From positions 49,987 to 113,986 of the forward strand of contig JARKIF010000107.1 in NCBI GenBank assembly GCA_029378245.1: a stretch of DNA of 64,000 nucleotides. The letters run 5' to 3'. Shown piece after piece: positions 43,872 to 56,124 of the stretch. Each line of letters opens with the position of its first letter. Position 1 is the stretch's first letter. The translations under genes were made by a program, and so were the position numbers. Source of the stretch: Roridomyces roridus. Lineage: Eukaryota > Basidiomycota > Agaricomycetes > Agaricales > Mycenaceae. The notes under the pieces are model-generated. The model ran no database searches, had not been told where the DNA came from, and saw only the letters and a program-made list of their open reading frames with translations.

Positions 43872-44553
43872 ATGCAACAGTACCCAACCAGCCAGCCGTG
43901 CCGTGTCTGTGACTGTGCCACTAAGCAATGGTGTAGCTGCTGTCATACCGCTCGGTATTGCCAGTGCTCGACTGAGCACGCTCCCGGCGTACGTCCATGT
44001 CCCTCTCGAGTCTCCACACACCACTTGATCTCATTTACATCTGTAGGATCCACATGCGGAGCCCCAGTCGATTTCGGTCTCGGCCATTTTATTCGTCGCG
44101 GAAGAAGGTACGTGTTACAGTCGCCTTTGTCCTTCTAGACACACAGCTATCCTTCCAGAACACCCTCGGGTCGGCACCACCATCAACTCCCGCCCGCCGC
44201 ACTACCGCCCCTCGAACGGATGCCCGATCCCATTCCTCCAGCCGTACTTTGACCCCACTCCGCAGAGCATGGTCCTCGCGCAGGGCCTTAACCGCGAGCC
44301 CCACCGGTTACTTCACATTTTCTACTCGCCCATCGCTCTCGCCAAGACGTCGCCGATCAACCGGGCGATCTACCACATTAAATTTCCCGGCCCTGCGCCC
44401 GAGCCTTGGGCCGGCACTGTCACCGAAAGCTGTGGTTGCGGCCTCCAGTGCGTCATAACGAATCCACTCTCAGATTTGGACATTTATCAGTTGTCAGCTG
44501 CCCTTGCAGCCCTTGCAAATGCTAGAGGGTGGATGCCAGAACTGCTGGGTTGA
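43872..44553 (+). pseudogene. MYND-type protein fragment of a second family
   Basis: Begins MQQYPTSQPCRVCDCATKQW, with cysteines CRVC, CSCC and YCQC that look like a decayed MYND finger. After frame changes comes a block that I recognise from agaricomycete MYND proteins: HPRVGTTINSR, PFLQPYFDPTPQSMVLAQG, LLHIFYSPIALAKTSPINRA, ending PEPWAGTV. There it runs into the segment shared with 32285-32719 (TESCGCGLQCV) and stops at 44553. Truncated and probably fused by rearrangement; not the same family as the seven-copy MYND family. Confidence 0.6.
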
Positions 44554-44718
44554 GTCATGTCGTTTAAGTACTTACTACAACATTCCCCCCGTGTAATGTC
44601 ATCGTCTCAAAGAGCCTTCGGCGATACTCGCGCGTCTTGGCCGACCGAATTCCACATCAACATCCTCGTTGCGAGGGCTCATGAGACTCGGACTGTGTCT
44701 GTCGTAAGATGACACGGT

Positions 44719-46770
44719 TCAATCAAAACTCCTGAGGACGTACCATGATGCCCGCCTATGACCCGGACTCGGCGCTTGATCCCCTTCGTCGTCCTCGGCC
44801 GAGAGGTCTGCAGATCCGAAAGAGAAATCCGGCGAAGGCAGCGGCCCCTCTGGTAGGTCGGCAGACGAAGTCCAAAACTCGGAAAAGCGCGATCGAGCCA
44901 GAGCAGCGTTCTTGCAGACAGCGCATGTGAACGGCTCCCCAGAACACTTTTCAACACAGTCGTCATGGCTCCAAACTCGACACAATTGACACTGGATCGT
45001 CGGACGCAATCCTGGGTCTAGAAACAATGAGTTGTATGTATATTTCAAGGTCGAATTAGGATGTCACTCACCGCGCTCGCCACACGTGCACCAAAACCGA
45101 TCGTTCGCGCTTACGAGCTCATGGCAAACTGCACACACCTCCAGCAGACTCGGCGCCCCATGACAAATGACCGCACTATCATCTGTCCTTGCCGCCAGCG
45201 TGATCTCCTCGCGAACGTACCCCGCACACCGATGGGCGCCGTTCCCCGACGATGGGTCCACTTCCGTCCACACGAATTTCCTAATCGGAAGTCCCATCTC
45301 GATGTCCCGGTTGATTTGCCCCGAAACGCGCGATAACGAGCGGATTCTCCTCCTGTCCAGTGTTCGCCAGACGTATTCCCTCCTGGGAGGAATGCCAGGC
45401 ACATTGGTGGGTTTGCCAGCGCTTGTCCAGCCATCGGCGTCCAAAGACAAGACCATCTCCAAGCCGAATCGGCGAACTTGGGATGGATCAAGTACGACTG
45501 GACTGCGCTCGATATCCTCGGCTGGACTTGCTTTAGTTTCAACATTCGACAATACCGGAAGCACTCACGATGCACCATATGATTTGCAGATCGTAAAACC
45601 TAGGACAGTTCAGCAATGCAATCGAATCAAGGAGAATCAAGCTCACCTTGCGACACAGCGTGTCGAAAATTCTCCACGCACAGGCAGAGTTATCTCCAGC
45701 CTGTGCAATGTCGTCCGGGAAATAATCGTAAATATTACTTGCAGGCTTGGGTGGGTCAATCCCGATTGAAAACCGGTCGTTATCGTCAATAAAGACGTCG
45801 AAATTCTAGCCCAAGTTGTCAAGCAGATGCTGGATTACATTGGTGGCTTTACCTCGATTCCGAGAGGCGCCAGGGATATTCCCTGATCACTGAGATAATT
45901 CATGCCCGCCTGTAGTCGGGGTTCATTAACAGGCGAGTTCGTGAGGAAGAGAAACAACTTACAGAAAGACCTGCAATCATCTTGAATCCCAAGGTGACGC
46001 TCCTACCGAGGTCGTCCTTGAGTGCAGCGGCCAATGGACCCTCTGCGGTGTTCTGATGAGCTGTGGAGCGTGTCGTCAACCATCAGCGCTTCGCTGAGAT
46101 GAATGGAGCAAGTACCATTTTCATAAACTATATACTGATTTAGGGATGCCGGGGAAGATACGCCTTGAATCTGCAAGACGTTGGGATGGCTGGGGCGGTC
46201 TCGTAAGATTCGTTTAGAAAAGGTCTTGATACGCACAAGAGTGCCCTTGAAAGCGCCACAGTCGATTCCAATTGCTTCATCGCATGAGTCGACGAAAATA
46301 ATTCCGGATTGCAGCCATACCTCCCTGGCTGTCGGCCCACGATTGAAGACCTTGACGATAACCGCACAGCCCTTGACTTTTCCCGCATGCAATAAATATC
46401 CAGGACCGCTGCCGATTTCAAGGACAAGTTTGATGTGCTTTTTGGCGATGACCTGCGACGGGCGGTTCAGCCCGCGTCTATATGTGAATTCTGCCCTGGG
46501 CGCTTACCTGAAGTCCATCCTGCCCCGCTCCTCGATAGCGTTTATGTGTGTGCTGCTCCGAGTCTTGCTGAGGCATGTCTAGCAGATCTACCCAGGGTGA
46601 GGATCCTCTGCCGAGACACCAAAGGATGCTGGCACACCTTCAATGCGAGACGTCGACGTCCTCCGGCGCTTCCTCTCGGGCCCGTGGAAGTTGTACACCA
46701 CGTTACCCCGGATATGGGTATACTGGCCCTCTCCCAAGGCGAAATTTTGTGCATTCTCGATGAATGACAT
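44719..46770 (-). CDS. Kinase-like (probable pseudokinase) protein with C-terminal PHD finger
   Basis: Many short exons. N-terminus MSFIENAQNFALGEGQYTHI with a basic KRRR patch. Kinase-like lobe: VIAKKHIKLVLEIGSGPGYL, AVIVKVFNRGP (candidate VAIK Lys), then across introns QLESTVALSRAL, SHPNVLQIQGVSSPA, YIVYEN, TAEGPLAAALKDDLGRSVTL, AGMNYLSDQGISLAPLGIEN, FDVFIDDNDRFSIGI. Where HRDxxxxN and DFG are expected there are SLAPLGIEN and no DFG, so catalysis is doubtful. Then DNSACAWRIFDTLCRK, REYVWRTLDRRR, RCAGYVREEITLAAR, and a PHD-type finger (CAVC, CTCG, IQCQLCRVWSHDDC, CAVC). PHD fingers usually read histone tails, which suggests a nuclear role. The end of exon 1 and the last exon are uncertain. 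A broken relative is at 32285-34753. Confidence 0.7.
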
Positions 46771-47107
46771 CCACCGCGAGCTCTGCAGAGCCTGGAGGTG
46801 GCCGCGCACCGTATGTAGAGGTGGGAGAGAAAGCTGTTCAGGAAGTCAGATTTGTAACAGAGGTCCCACGACCGTCGTACTGGAACCGGACCGAGTGGAG
46901 ATGGGGACAATGACTTTGCGACAACCTGTGTCTGTGATGCGAAGGAAGCGGGCTGCGGAGACGTCGACAGATGGTACGGAAGACAAAAGTAGTAAATAGC
47001 CAGTCGTGTCTGGTGACTTGTCGCTTTGCAGGACGGAACAACCAATGCCGAAGGCTTCGAAAGGAGTCTCGAGTGGAGGAGATTGTGGGATTGAACTTGA
47101 GAAGGAT
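46771..47107 (-). promoter_or_regulatory. Spacer and presumed promoter of the kinase-like/PHD gene
   Basis: Lies between the stop of the BTB gene and the start of the kinase-like gene, both on minus. No TATA box stands out; no coding signal. Confidence 0.3.
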
Positions 47108-48233
47108 TTACAAGAACTCGCTAAATTGGGGTATTTTTGCGATTCTCTCTTCGACACACTTTCGCCAACGTTCGAGGTCGCGGAGACAGCATTGTTGCCA
47201 AACTTCGTCCCCGGTATGGAAGACAGCTTTCAAATCGCGGAGACTGCCGATACCTCGGCCCAAATCCATCAAGATCCAGAAAGCAGCGTCCCTGTACTGG
47301 TCGTCGGGACCGTGTGTGGTGTTCTCAGTATGTGAATGTTCGACACGGCCGGCACACACAACGTCGTCGTGGACGGAATCTTCGAGGGCGGCCTGCCACT
47401 CGTCCCTGTAGCGAGCCTATGGTGTACTTTTCAGTAAGATGTGACGTCCGTACCGCGGACATGATACCCATGGGAGAATCAGATACGGTGGAAGAATCTG
47501 CATAACTTGGTAGCTGGGCATGCTAACGATAATCGGTGCAACCTTGTCGAAAAGAGCCGCATAGTCGTGCTTCGCCGCGTACGCTGCCACATCGAGAGGA
47601 TGCTCGTGTGCCATGCTCCTATAATACATATTCTATCATTAACTGCCGAGAAAAAATCAAAAGCAGAATCACCACGCACCAAAATCGGCCCCGACAATTA
47701 CTCATCGCCGGAAAGACCTTATACTTCTCCGCTGCCTCCGCCAGCGGTTTAAGCACCTCAAGAGGAGCGGTGTCTAACGCTGGCTGGGGCTGGGGATACA
47801 GGAATTGGAACAACAGCTCGAGTGTCGCGGACGCCTCCGGTAGCTCAAGGACCTCTCCCGTGGACGCCATCTCGCCAGGGAAACCGCTTGCACAGATGTC
47901 GAGATTCTTGCGGTGGAGATGGAAGAGAACGTTGTCAGAGGATCTGAAAGTAACATCTGCGTGCGGGAAATTGACTGCACGGCGGTGCGGACACTTATTA
48001 GATTGTACGAGTGAGCAAAAATGAGAGTGCTGACATTTCTCAGACACGACAGCTGAACCGTCTTCGTTATGTGCAGCATTAATGATCGGAAGTGAGGAGT
48101 GATTCTCGGCGGGTTTTGACGTGTATGCACGAGCAGCAAGTCGGAGGGCAGAGCCAGTGTGACGCGGTTTTGTCGCAGACCACGCTCGGCTGGGGTTGGA
48201 ACGAAGAGCGCCGTGGCGAAGGAAGGATTGCAT
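47108..48233 (-). CDS. BTB/POZ domain protein
   Basis: BTB core in the first clear exon: HADVTFRSSDNVLFHLHRKN, PEASATLELLFQFLYP, LEVLKPLAEAAEKY, ending about 47690. After an intron: MAHEHPLDVAAYAAKHDYAA, ILPPYLILPWV; after another: RYRDEWQAALEDSVHDD, DAAFWILMDLGRGIGSL, WRKCVEERIAKIPQFSEFL, stop at 47108. The layout (BTB followed by a helical tail with a W-x-x-C segment) is typical of the large agaricomycete BTB family. BTB domains dimerise and can bind Cul3; target unknown. The start is uncertain: the frame is open from 48233, but the true first exon may be shorter and begin nearer 48060. Confidence 0.75.
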
Positions 48234-51200
48234 CCTATGCGATGGTCAGTGCGTTGGCAAATGAAGCAAGACTGTGGAACCTAGCACCGAGAGCCGTAAG
48301 TAGGTCTGGTGAAAAAGATGAAAAAATAGGAGTCGGAGTTATCAGCGATCAAGGGACAAACTTTCCAAAACAATGGCATTGGTGTCTCAAGTCTGGACTC
48401 GGTACAGACTCATTACACGGCGCGCCACCCCGCTGGATGTCCGAGCCGACTACACGCACAACTCGTCCCGGGGTCTTCACGACTTCCGTGGCGTCCTTGA
48501 AGCCTCGTCCTCCCCGAGTCCCGTCCACGCACCAGCACCCCCACCCCCCAAACGCTTGCGCACCCAAGAATGGGAAGAGCTACCCTCCCGCCCCTTCGCC
48601 ACCGTACCCGCCCTTCCTCCTCTCCGATCTTGAACGGTGAGCACATTGGTAGAGCCCACGGTACGACGCTGATCCTGAAAACGCAAGCAGGGATGATTCA
48701 TGAAGTAAAAAAAGGGTCCACGGCTGGCTGCATCTGTGCATGTACACTGCGTGCAGCCGCGTGCCTGCACTACATCAGACGGGAAGGGGAAGACCATAAG
48801 GTCATGCCGACGAGTCGGGATACCACGCACGATCGGCCGACCAAACGCGAGCGAGCGCGTGCGGGTAAACAACGGCCAGCGTGGAAGTGTATCTCCCACG
48901 TCAAAGCGAGTAGACTGGTCCAGCAATCCCGATAGCTTGTAGTACGGGCGGAGACCCCAATGACAGATAGGTACCCATGGGCCCTATCATGCCCGAACGA
49001 CGAGCCATGGCATTCTTATCCCAAGAAGCCAAGTCGCCGAAACGACCCAGCTCGCTCCGTCCGAAGCGGATGGCGTCGGCGGCCGCGAACCAGCCCGCAT
49101 AGGCGACAGAAACCAGAAGACGTCGTAGGCGAAAGAAGCCAGCGGACGCGGGGTGTCTGCCAGACGAACGTCTAGACGATCCCAATGAATAGTAGGGAAG
49201 AAGCCCGGTGGCGACGGACTCCGAATATGAGCGCGAGAAGCGTGGACGAAAGCGCATCCTCCGTGTCCGACAGATGCGTCGAGAACACAAGGGGAGCTGA
49301 CCAAGCTGCGGGCAGTCCTCCTCGCTCGATTCCAAAGGTCGCACGGCGATTCTAACAGCACATCCACCGCCGCTATGCCCAAAAGGCTGCACGAGATTGA
49401 GACGGCATTCCTGGAGGGCATCGACGCCTGCTCTCCACGGAAAGCCTGCCCCGAGGCCCACACGCCGCCCGAACCAGAAAAGAGAAGGAGATAGAGTTTC
49501 GAGAGCTCACCCTACACCCGGACCCTCCCTCCCAGCATCTGCAGACCAGCAACGGCGGCTGCCCGAGCTCAGTGCGCAGCGTGTACAGGTCCGCCTTGCT
49601 GTTAGTACACTCCCCCTCCAGTAGGGATCTTGCACGGAGGGGCTGCATATTTGTGCCAATCTGGGAAGCAAAATGAGCGATGACGAGGGAAAGAGGGACG
49701 AAGAACGAGATACCAAGAGCTCCAGAGGGGAGGGATAAAGTGTCCCGTTGCCGGTGTATTCCTCCCGCGGAGGGACCTCTTGTGCGGATGATCCACAAAT
49801 TCGTTTTGTCCAAACTTGAAGGAGGCCGATCTGAAATGCAAGGTCAGCGACGACAAGACAGAGGAGATGGAGCAAGATACCAGCTCGGCAGCAGAGGGGG
49901 AGGAGTACAGTGGGTGGATTGACAAGTTGGTAGCCGGGCGCGGAAGGGACCTGGATCTTGCGGGTGGAGGAGGAGACGGAGAATGGTGGTAAAGATAAGG
50001 TAGGGGTATCGTAAAGACGGACGACTCGGAGATCAGCTAGGCAGCAGAGGGGGAGGAGTAGAGTGGGTGGATTGGGAAGTTGGTAGCCGGGCACGCAAGG
50101 GACGGAGGAGACGCAGGAATGGTGGTAAGGATATCGTAGGAGTACGACTGCAAGATGTACGGGAAGTAGAAAGGGATTTGGGAGCAACAGCAGATAGAGC
50201 TAGTCAAGGGACGCGGAAAAGCAGGGGAGAGAAGAAAGTGAAGCGGTAGGTGTATGTGGAGAGGCAACGAGGAGGAAAGGAAGCGCAATACAGTAGGGAG
50301 CGGAAGGTATAGAAAGGGAGGTTTGGAGAGTGTAGGACTTTGACTTTGGGCTGGGAGATATGGTATCCGGGAAACGTGGGCCCTATGACGGACGGAAGGA
50401 CGTCCTGGACAGTGAAGGCGGCCAGTGGGTGGTTAAGTAGTGAAGGAGGCCGCAGGCGAGGAATTGTGCATGGAGGATGATGACATGCTGTACAGAATAT
50501 CAGGAAGAGAGCGAGCGGCACCATAACTCGATGCCCACTCAGGTGGAGTCTGAAGATAAGCTTCAGCTTGCATACTTGACGGAGGGGAGATGCACACACC
50601 TGTGTACCGCGGCCATGCGCCCCGACTCGAGTCCTGTAAGAATGAGAATCGGTCAGGATCGAGACCAAAAGGCAACACAGAGGGAGGTCAGGTCAGATAG
50701 GAGCGAAAGACGAAGATGCAGGGTATCAACACGGAGATTCAGTGTGAACTATGCTTGTTTCGGTGGAAATCATCGTGCGTGGGGGATGAAGAAGAGGACG
50801 CCGATAATACTCTGCAGAGACTGCGGGAGCAGCATGCAAGATATGGCGCAAACAGCGGGGAAAGAAGGATGGAGGATGCTCACAGACGATTTCGGCCACT
50901 CAAGGGTATACGACTCCTCCGGTGCGTGGAGCGACGGAGCAGGATATACGTTCGTTAGCCAGCCAGGGGCAGCTACACCGCTCAATCCCAGGACCTGCAT
51001 GATAAATGAGCAGCCGAAAAAGAGCGAGCCTCGAGGCTTACCTTCTCGGAGTCTCCGCAAGCTTGCAATTGGCCACCGCATCGGAAGTCTTCATCCCATT
51101 GGCTGGGCTTGTGCGCGTCAAGCTGGTCATGCAGCTCGAGCGGTGCATTTCGACTTTGTCAGGGCGTCGTCGACGTGAAAGAGCAAGTAGCTGGGTGACG

Positions 51201-51294
51201 GGGTGGCTCGGTGGCACGTGTACGCCACCGTAAACACGTGCAAAGCATCTTCTCCTCTTCCGGAGTCTTCCGGTCAGAACACCTCGTCGACGAT
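48234..51294. other. 3-kb stretch with only weak coding candidates
   Basis: Possible exons, all low confidence: plus 48438-48640 (MSEPTTRTTRPGVFTTSVAS, proline-rich, followed by a GTGAGC donor) and plus 49375-49494 (39 codons, MPKRLHEIETAFLEGIDACS). A minus-strand frame 48987-49463 is open but anonymous. From about 49640 to 50480 the plus strand is strikingly G/A-rich. The MYND-type gene at 51295 should have its promoter in the last 200 bp. Confidence 0.35.
49878..50160. repeat. Two-copy tandem repeat, about 120-155 bp
   Basis: Copies near 49878-50022 and 50034-50145 share GGCAGCAGAGGGGGAGGAGT, GTGGGTGGATTG and AAGTTGGTAGCCGGGC, then GAATGGTGGTAA. Purine-rich. Confidence 0.7.
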
Positions 51295-53399
51295 ATGCAC
51301 GAATGCCTTCAACTCGACGCTCTAGACAAGCTGCCTGTATCAATCCAGGTAAGTACTGCATCGCGCTCGGTTCAAGCCTCTGCGCTCACTGGCGCCTGCA
51401 GCAATTAGCATTGACTGTTCTGGACGGCTCTTTCGACAACTTGGAGCTTCTCTTTGAGAGGACGCCAAAGGATAGCTGGGTACTCCTACTCCCTGTGATA
51501 TACGAGCTGCTGGATCCGGGATGCATTCCGACCAGTGGCGACTCGAACAAGTTCTTTCCGATAGCTTGTGCCGCGCTGTTTGCCATGGATAAAATCGCGT
51601 ACATATCGGGAACGCCGAATGAAGTGGGCCTTGACTTGTGGCCCCGATTCTGGGCTTGGTTTCTCTTCATCGAATCTGATTGCCAACACCGGGATGACCG
51701 CGACAGTGAACGAGTCGCATGCACTCGTATTATTCGTTGCGCACATCACTTCAGATGTCTTCATCATATCGACACGAATACGCTGCTTCAAAATACACCC
51801 GGTTTGTTCAGCGCCGTGACGCGAGCATGGCAATCGGCCCTCCAGTTACACGGAAGCGGTGGGACGCCGGAGGGTCCAACTTCAATGGAGACCGTTTTGC
51901 AGCTCAGGGTGGCACTCGCGTTCCTGTCTACGGATCCGAAGCCTTGGAATACTACGAGCCCCAGGATGCTGCAAGAACTCGTGGATGGTGCAGACAGTTC
52001 CCCAGGCGTGTTTGCGAGTGTGCTTATTCAACACATCCACATCGCATTGGGCCTTTTGACCACAACCACGGAAGTCCTAAACGCCGCTGGATGGATACAA
52101 TTACCACAACTCATCATCTTCATTGACTTCCTCCACGATATCGATGCTGCGGATCGCCTTCATGCGGAACTTCCACGCCAGATTCTTCGGGAATTTGTAG
52201 AACAACAAGATCTCATTCCCTCCCTATTTCACGTGGTACGCACGGTTGCAGCTATTCCAGTAACCTAAGATTCAGACAACGTCGCGAACGGGTCTTTGCA
52301 ACTATTGACCAAACTGTTGGTCGGCAAAGAAATCTGCGGCGCCGCAGCTCGTGCGAACATCATAGCCGGTCTTCTGCGCAGTGCAGTCCTTTGCGCGCAG
52401 AAGTCCTACCTGCCCAGGTCGCACGTTTTGTTCAAGTCCGCTTTGCTCAGTATCCTCCCACATTTCACGCTCCACCGGCGAGTCCTGCGCCGCATCCGGG
52501 GTGCTTTAACGAAAGCAGAACCCTACGCGATCAAAAGGCGATTCGCGACGGCGGGATTTCTGTCTGCGTGGACGCACTTTGCGGGTGTGGCGAAAGAGAG
52601 GCTTGCCGTTCTCGATGCCTTCGAGTCGGGAGAAACGCTCCACATGAAAAGCTGCGATAATATATCGGTATGTACGCATTTCTTCCATGCTACTCACGCT
52701 CATGTAAATGCCGCAGTGCAACAAGCTGGCGGCCAAGACAGATTTCATGCGTTGCTCTGCATGCAAGAAATCGTATTACTGCTCTAGGGACTGCCAAGCA
52801 ACCGATTGGAACGACGGAGGCCATAGAGAGGCCTGCGAGGAAAGCACCGAAACTCTCCTTTGCGGTGAGTGCGTTTACGTGGGACCATAATTTTTTGCAA
52901 TCTCGTCCATAGATGAAAGAATGTCTTCGACTACCCGAGAGCAATCCTTCATCCGGATGGTTCTCCATCGCGACTACCTCAAGGCCAAAAACAGATCTTC
53001 CGGGATACTATCAAGTGCCTGCGCGAGCACCCCGGTGCCGGGTATTTTGTCGAGTTCAACTACGTTACGACTCCCGTTGAGATCAATGTCTGTTCTCTCT
53101 CAACAGACTCAAAGACATTGAAACAACTTTCCCAACATCCTCAGTGGCAGCATATCCTGGCCCGAACTGCGCACAGCGAGGGGCCTACCACCTTGCATGT
53201 GGTTCAAATGGTGGCCGGTGAAACTGCGGGGTGCGTACCGATTCCATTGCGAAGCAGCAGCGGCATGGTTACCAAGGAACTGGAACGCATTGCGCGTGAC
53301 TCGGAGGCTGGGTCTGGAAGGCAGGGCGAGGCCGAGCTGGAGAGGATGATCCAAAATCTTGTGTTGAGGTCGTCGCATGAAGTAGAGGATATTCACTGA
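51295..53399 (+). CDS. MYND-finger protein of the long helical family, with two frame breaks
   Basis: Start MHECLQLDALDKLPVSIQ, intron GTAAGT...GCAG, then QLALTVLDGSFDNLELLFER and a long helical-repeat-like region (LLLPVIYELLDPG, DLWPRFWAWFLFI, TPGLFSAVTRAW), which is the usual layout of these mushroom proteins. The MYND finger is C-terminal: NKLAAKTDFMRCSACKKSYY, CSRDCQATDWNDGGHREAC, with its first Cys supplied across an intron at about 52666. Tail QIFRDTIKCLREHPGAGYFV to SSHEVEDIH. The frame breaks at the intron near 52225-52275 (all donors are phase 0 but the next exon needs phase 1) and near 52990 (LKAK to QIFRD). Either a young pseudogene or sequencing errors. Confidence 0.7.
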
Positions 53400-53679
53400 A
53401 AGTCGTTGACGACTCACGAGTTGGCTGGTCAGCTTCAAATTTCCCATAATGTATGCCATGCCAGCTGGAATGAACTGAGCCGATAGTTTCAACTTCCTGT
53501 AACGCCTCTCAACACCAAAGGTTGAAACATGGTTTCTGTGTGCGCAGGCAAATTGTTCTCCTTGTACGCACTCCAGCTCAGATGCCCGCAACCTGTCGTT
53601 CCTAGAGGATACACTTTGCCCCAAAAAACAAGATGGATACAAGTACTGCAACGAGCATGAACACGCTTCTTCCCTTCTA

Positions 53680-55422
53680 CTAGGTATTAGACTGTTCCCG
53701 AGCGCCTGGAATGGAAACCTCTCCAGTCTGATCTACCCAGGCGGTCGCGGACGGCATTATCCCCCACTGTGCCGCCGGGATCCCTGCCTCGACGATCAGA
53801 GGTCTGGCGGGGATAATCATAATCATCGAATGATAGAGGGAAAACAAGGAGCACGTACGGACGACGCGCTGCATCTCGATACATCTGCTGCTCCATCTCA
53901 TTGACCGCGACCACAAGCTCCGGAAACTCGTACTCGTCCATGATCTGCTTCATAATAGCAGCTTGGTCGACACGAATACCCTGTGGCTGCGGGTCGTTGC
54001 AGTAAATAAAGCGAAGAAAATGCGCCAACATCGCAACGGCGCGGCGATCGCCTGTCATCAGTGCCTTGTCTCTACAGGCTCGAAAGGCTGCGCGGATCGA
54101 AGGGTCCGGGAAGGAGACGTATAATACGCAATCGTTCTCCAAGAAGATATGGTACTCTTTCTCGGAGGATAGCGTATTCAGAGCTGAAACTTGGCATATG
54201 AGTGCTCCGGAGCGCTTGAAGCCGTGGAGCGGAGGGCCGATGCGGGATCCGGAGGAATGTTGTTCGGGAGTGGAAAGCGGCAAATCCTCGAACTGGAGCC
54301 AACGCCCACACTCCTTCTTATGTCCAGCTTTCCAGTCGACCTTTTGACAGTCACTGAGAGATTACAGGTCAACGGGGGCAATGAGCAAAACAGGAACATC
54401 ACCGACGAGGAACAGTACAAAACTTCTCTCTGCACTGTATCCCAGCACCGTTTGCAGCGCGGATACTTTGTCGTCGTATCGTTCGGTTGCTGGCACGAAT
54501 GGCAAACCTGCTTCGCTGTTGCGTACATCTCTTTCTCTTGGATGCAATATCCCTTGTTGGTTTCGCGCGTAGCTTTTGTGATACCCTTGGCCGCCTCCTC
54601 TCCGTAAAGCTTACGCAGTGTGGCTTGATCCACGCTGTCGTCTTTGATTCTCTTCAAGGGCTTGTGAGTCGCTTTGGACGAATGGAGTTGGGGGGTCGGT
54701 AACTCGAGGAAAGAGCAAAGCGTGAAGAATACGACGAAGCCTAGGCGAATGTGATTCAGCACTGGGTTGAATGGTATGCTCAAAGTCTCACCGATCAACA
54801 TGTTCCGTTCTGCAAGTATGAACGTGAGTGCGAACTGTTTATCCGTGGAGGTCCAGGCTTTCTGGTCGGCCGCCATTGCGTCCCATGCGGGATGTGCGAT
54901 ATAGGTAGGGCTCTCTGGGTCGTTATCGGTCGGGTTCTGCACCATCATCTCCTGAAAAAGGTCGAGGAAGAGTCGACCGTCTTGTCGATGGGACTCGACA
55001 TCCATCTCTTTCGCGCAATAGTGACGGGCGTCATGAAGAGCAGGGTAGACGGAGCAAGTGGATACAAGCGCCGCGAGAATGAGATCTCCACGCTTTGCCG
55101 GCGTTGCCGACATCCATCGTCGTTGCAGCTCTTGTCCGACAAAGAACGGAGCCGCACAGCGTGTCATATCCAGCTGGGTGCCAGCCAAGATTTTCCGGAT
55201 GCCACGAATGTGCTGAATCAGATGGTGGCGTTGTTCTGGGGTGTGGGTGCTGAACTTTGAGGTCATACACTGAAGATTCCAAGCCTCGAAAAAGAAGATC
55301 GGCGTGCCAATGGGCATTTTGAGAGCGTACTCGGCGAGTAATTTCGCCCACTTTTCGTCCCATGCGCGGGGGTCAGAGGAAGCCAGCTGTATGCTGGGCG
55401 GCATAGGAATCGACGGGCTCAT
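53680..55422 (-). CDS. MYND zinc-finger family protein, 527 aa, intact (copy G)
   Basis: Exons 55422-54792, 54740-54407, 54353-53859 and 53803-53680 total 528 codons. Start MSPSIPMPPSIQLASSDPRA. Zinc ligands: CHSCQQPN, CKRCW, YCSSDCQKVDW (Asp for the usual Glu), HKKEC. Conserved GFKRSGALICQVSALNTLS and DRRAVAMLAHFLRF. It ends in a longer, divergent tail, SIPGAREQSNT. Shares GEEAAKGITKA with copy C. Its neighbour on the left is the other type of MYND protein, on the opposite strand. Confidence 0.85.
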
Positions 55423-55970
55423 GCGGGGTACAGGAGTCAGGACGCTGCGGTAAGATGGAGGCAAGGAAGAGGCAAGGCGAAAATTGTTTTGACGTTGATC
55501 CGGCGACGGATCATTCCTTTTACTTCTCGGAAGTTGGCAAGCACTTCAACCAGAGCACGGCGCCAGTCAGCGGGTTCAACGACCGGAGCGTCACGGAAGG
55601 CAAGAAAACAAGGGTGTGAAATCATGCCACTAGAAGTTGGAATTCAAGTTAATAATGTCTCTCGAGTAAGTAAGGACAAGTTACTGGTTGGTCGGTCCCC
55701 CCTCCGAGCCCTTAAAAACTTTTCCGGGAAGGGTATACTCGACCTTGACTCCTAGTCTCCCACTCCGGATGTAATCCGATGCCAGTCCGCCGACTGGCAC
55801 AATGTGAATGAGTACAAGGCGGCGTGGTCTAAACCTCGTTCAATCCTTCTCAGTGCGTTGCGCCGAATGAACCGTCTCTCATTTTATATAATTCCCGCCG
55901 GAAGACGAAATTCTGCGTTCGATAATCCCTCGAGAAAGGACACTCCTGCCCGCGATTATACATGCATCCG
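55423..55970. other. 5' flank of MYND copy G and spacer
   Basis: Should hold the copy G promoter on minus. No gene recognised between the copy G start and the MYND C-terminal fragment at 55971. Confidence 0.3.
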
Positions 55971-56124
55971 CTCGAAATTTCAAATCTTCACCGTCGCCGT
56001 GAAATGCCTACGCGCGTGTCTTGACACGGGGTATTTCGTCCATTTCAACTACGTGCGCGGCGCCCCCGAAATTTGCGCCTATCCCATCGAGTCCGAGGCC
56101 GATCAGCCGGGAAGGGAGTCGTAG
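55971..56124 (+). pseudogene. C-terminal fragment of the long MYND family
   Basis: The frame FQIFTVAVKCLRACLDTGYF then VHFNYVRGAPEICAYPIES matches QIFRDTIKCLREHPGAGYFV and EFNYVTTPVEINVCSLS of the gene at 51295. Only this tail is left; it stops at 56122-56124. Confidence 0.6.
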
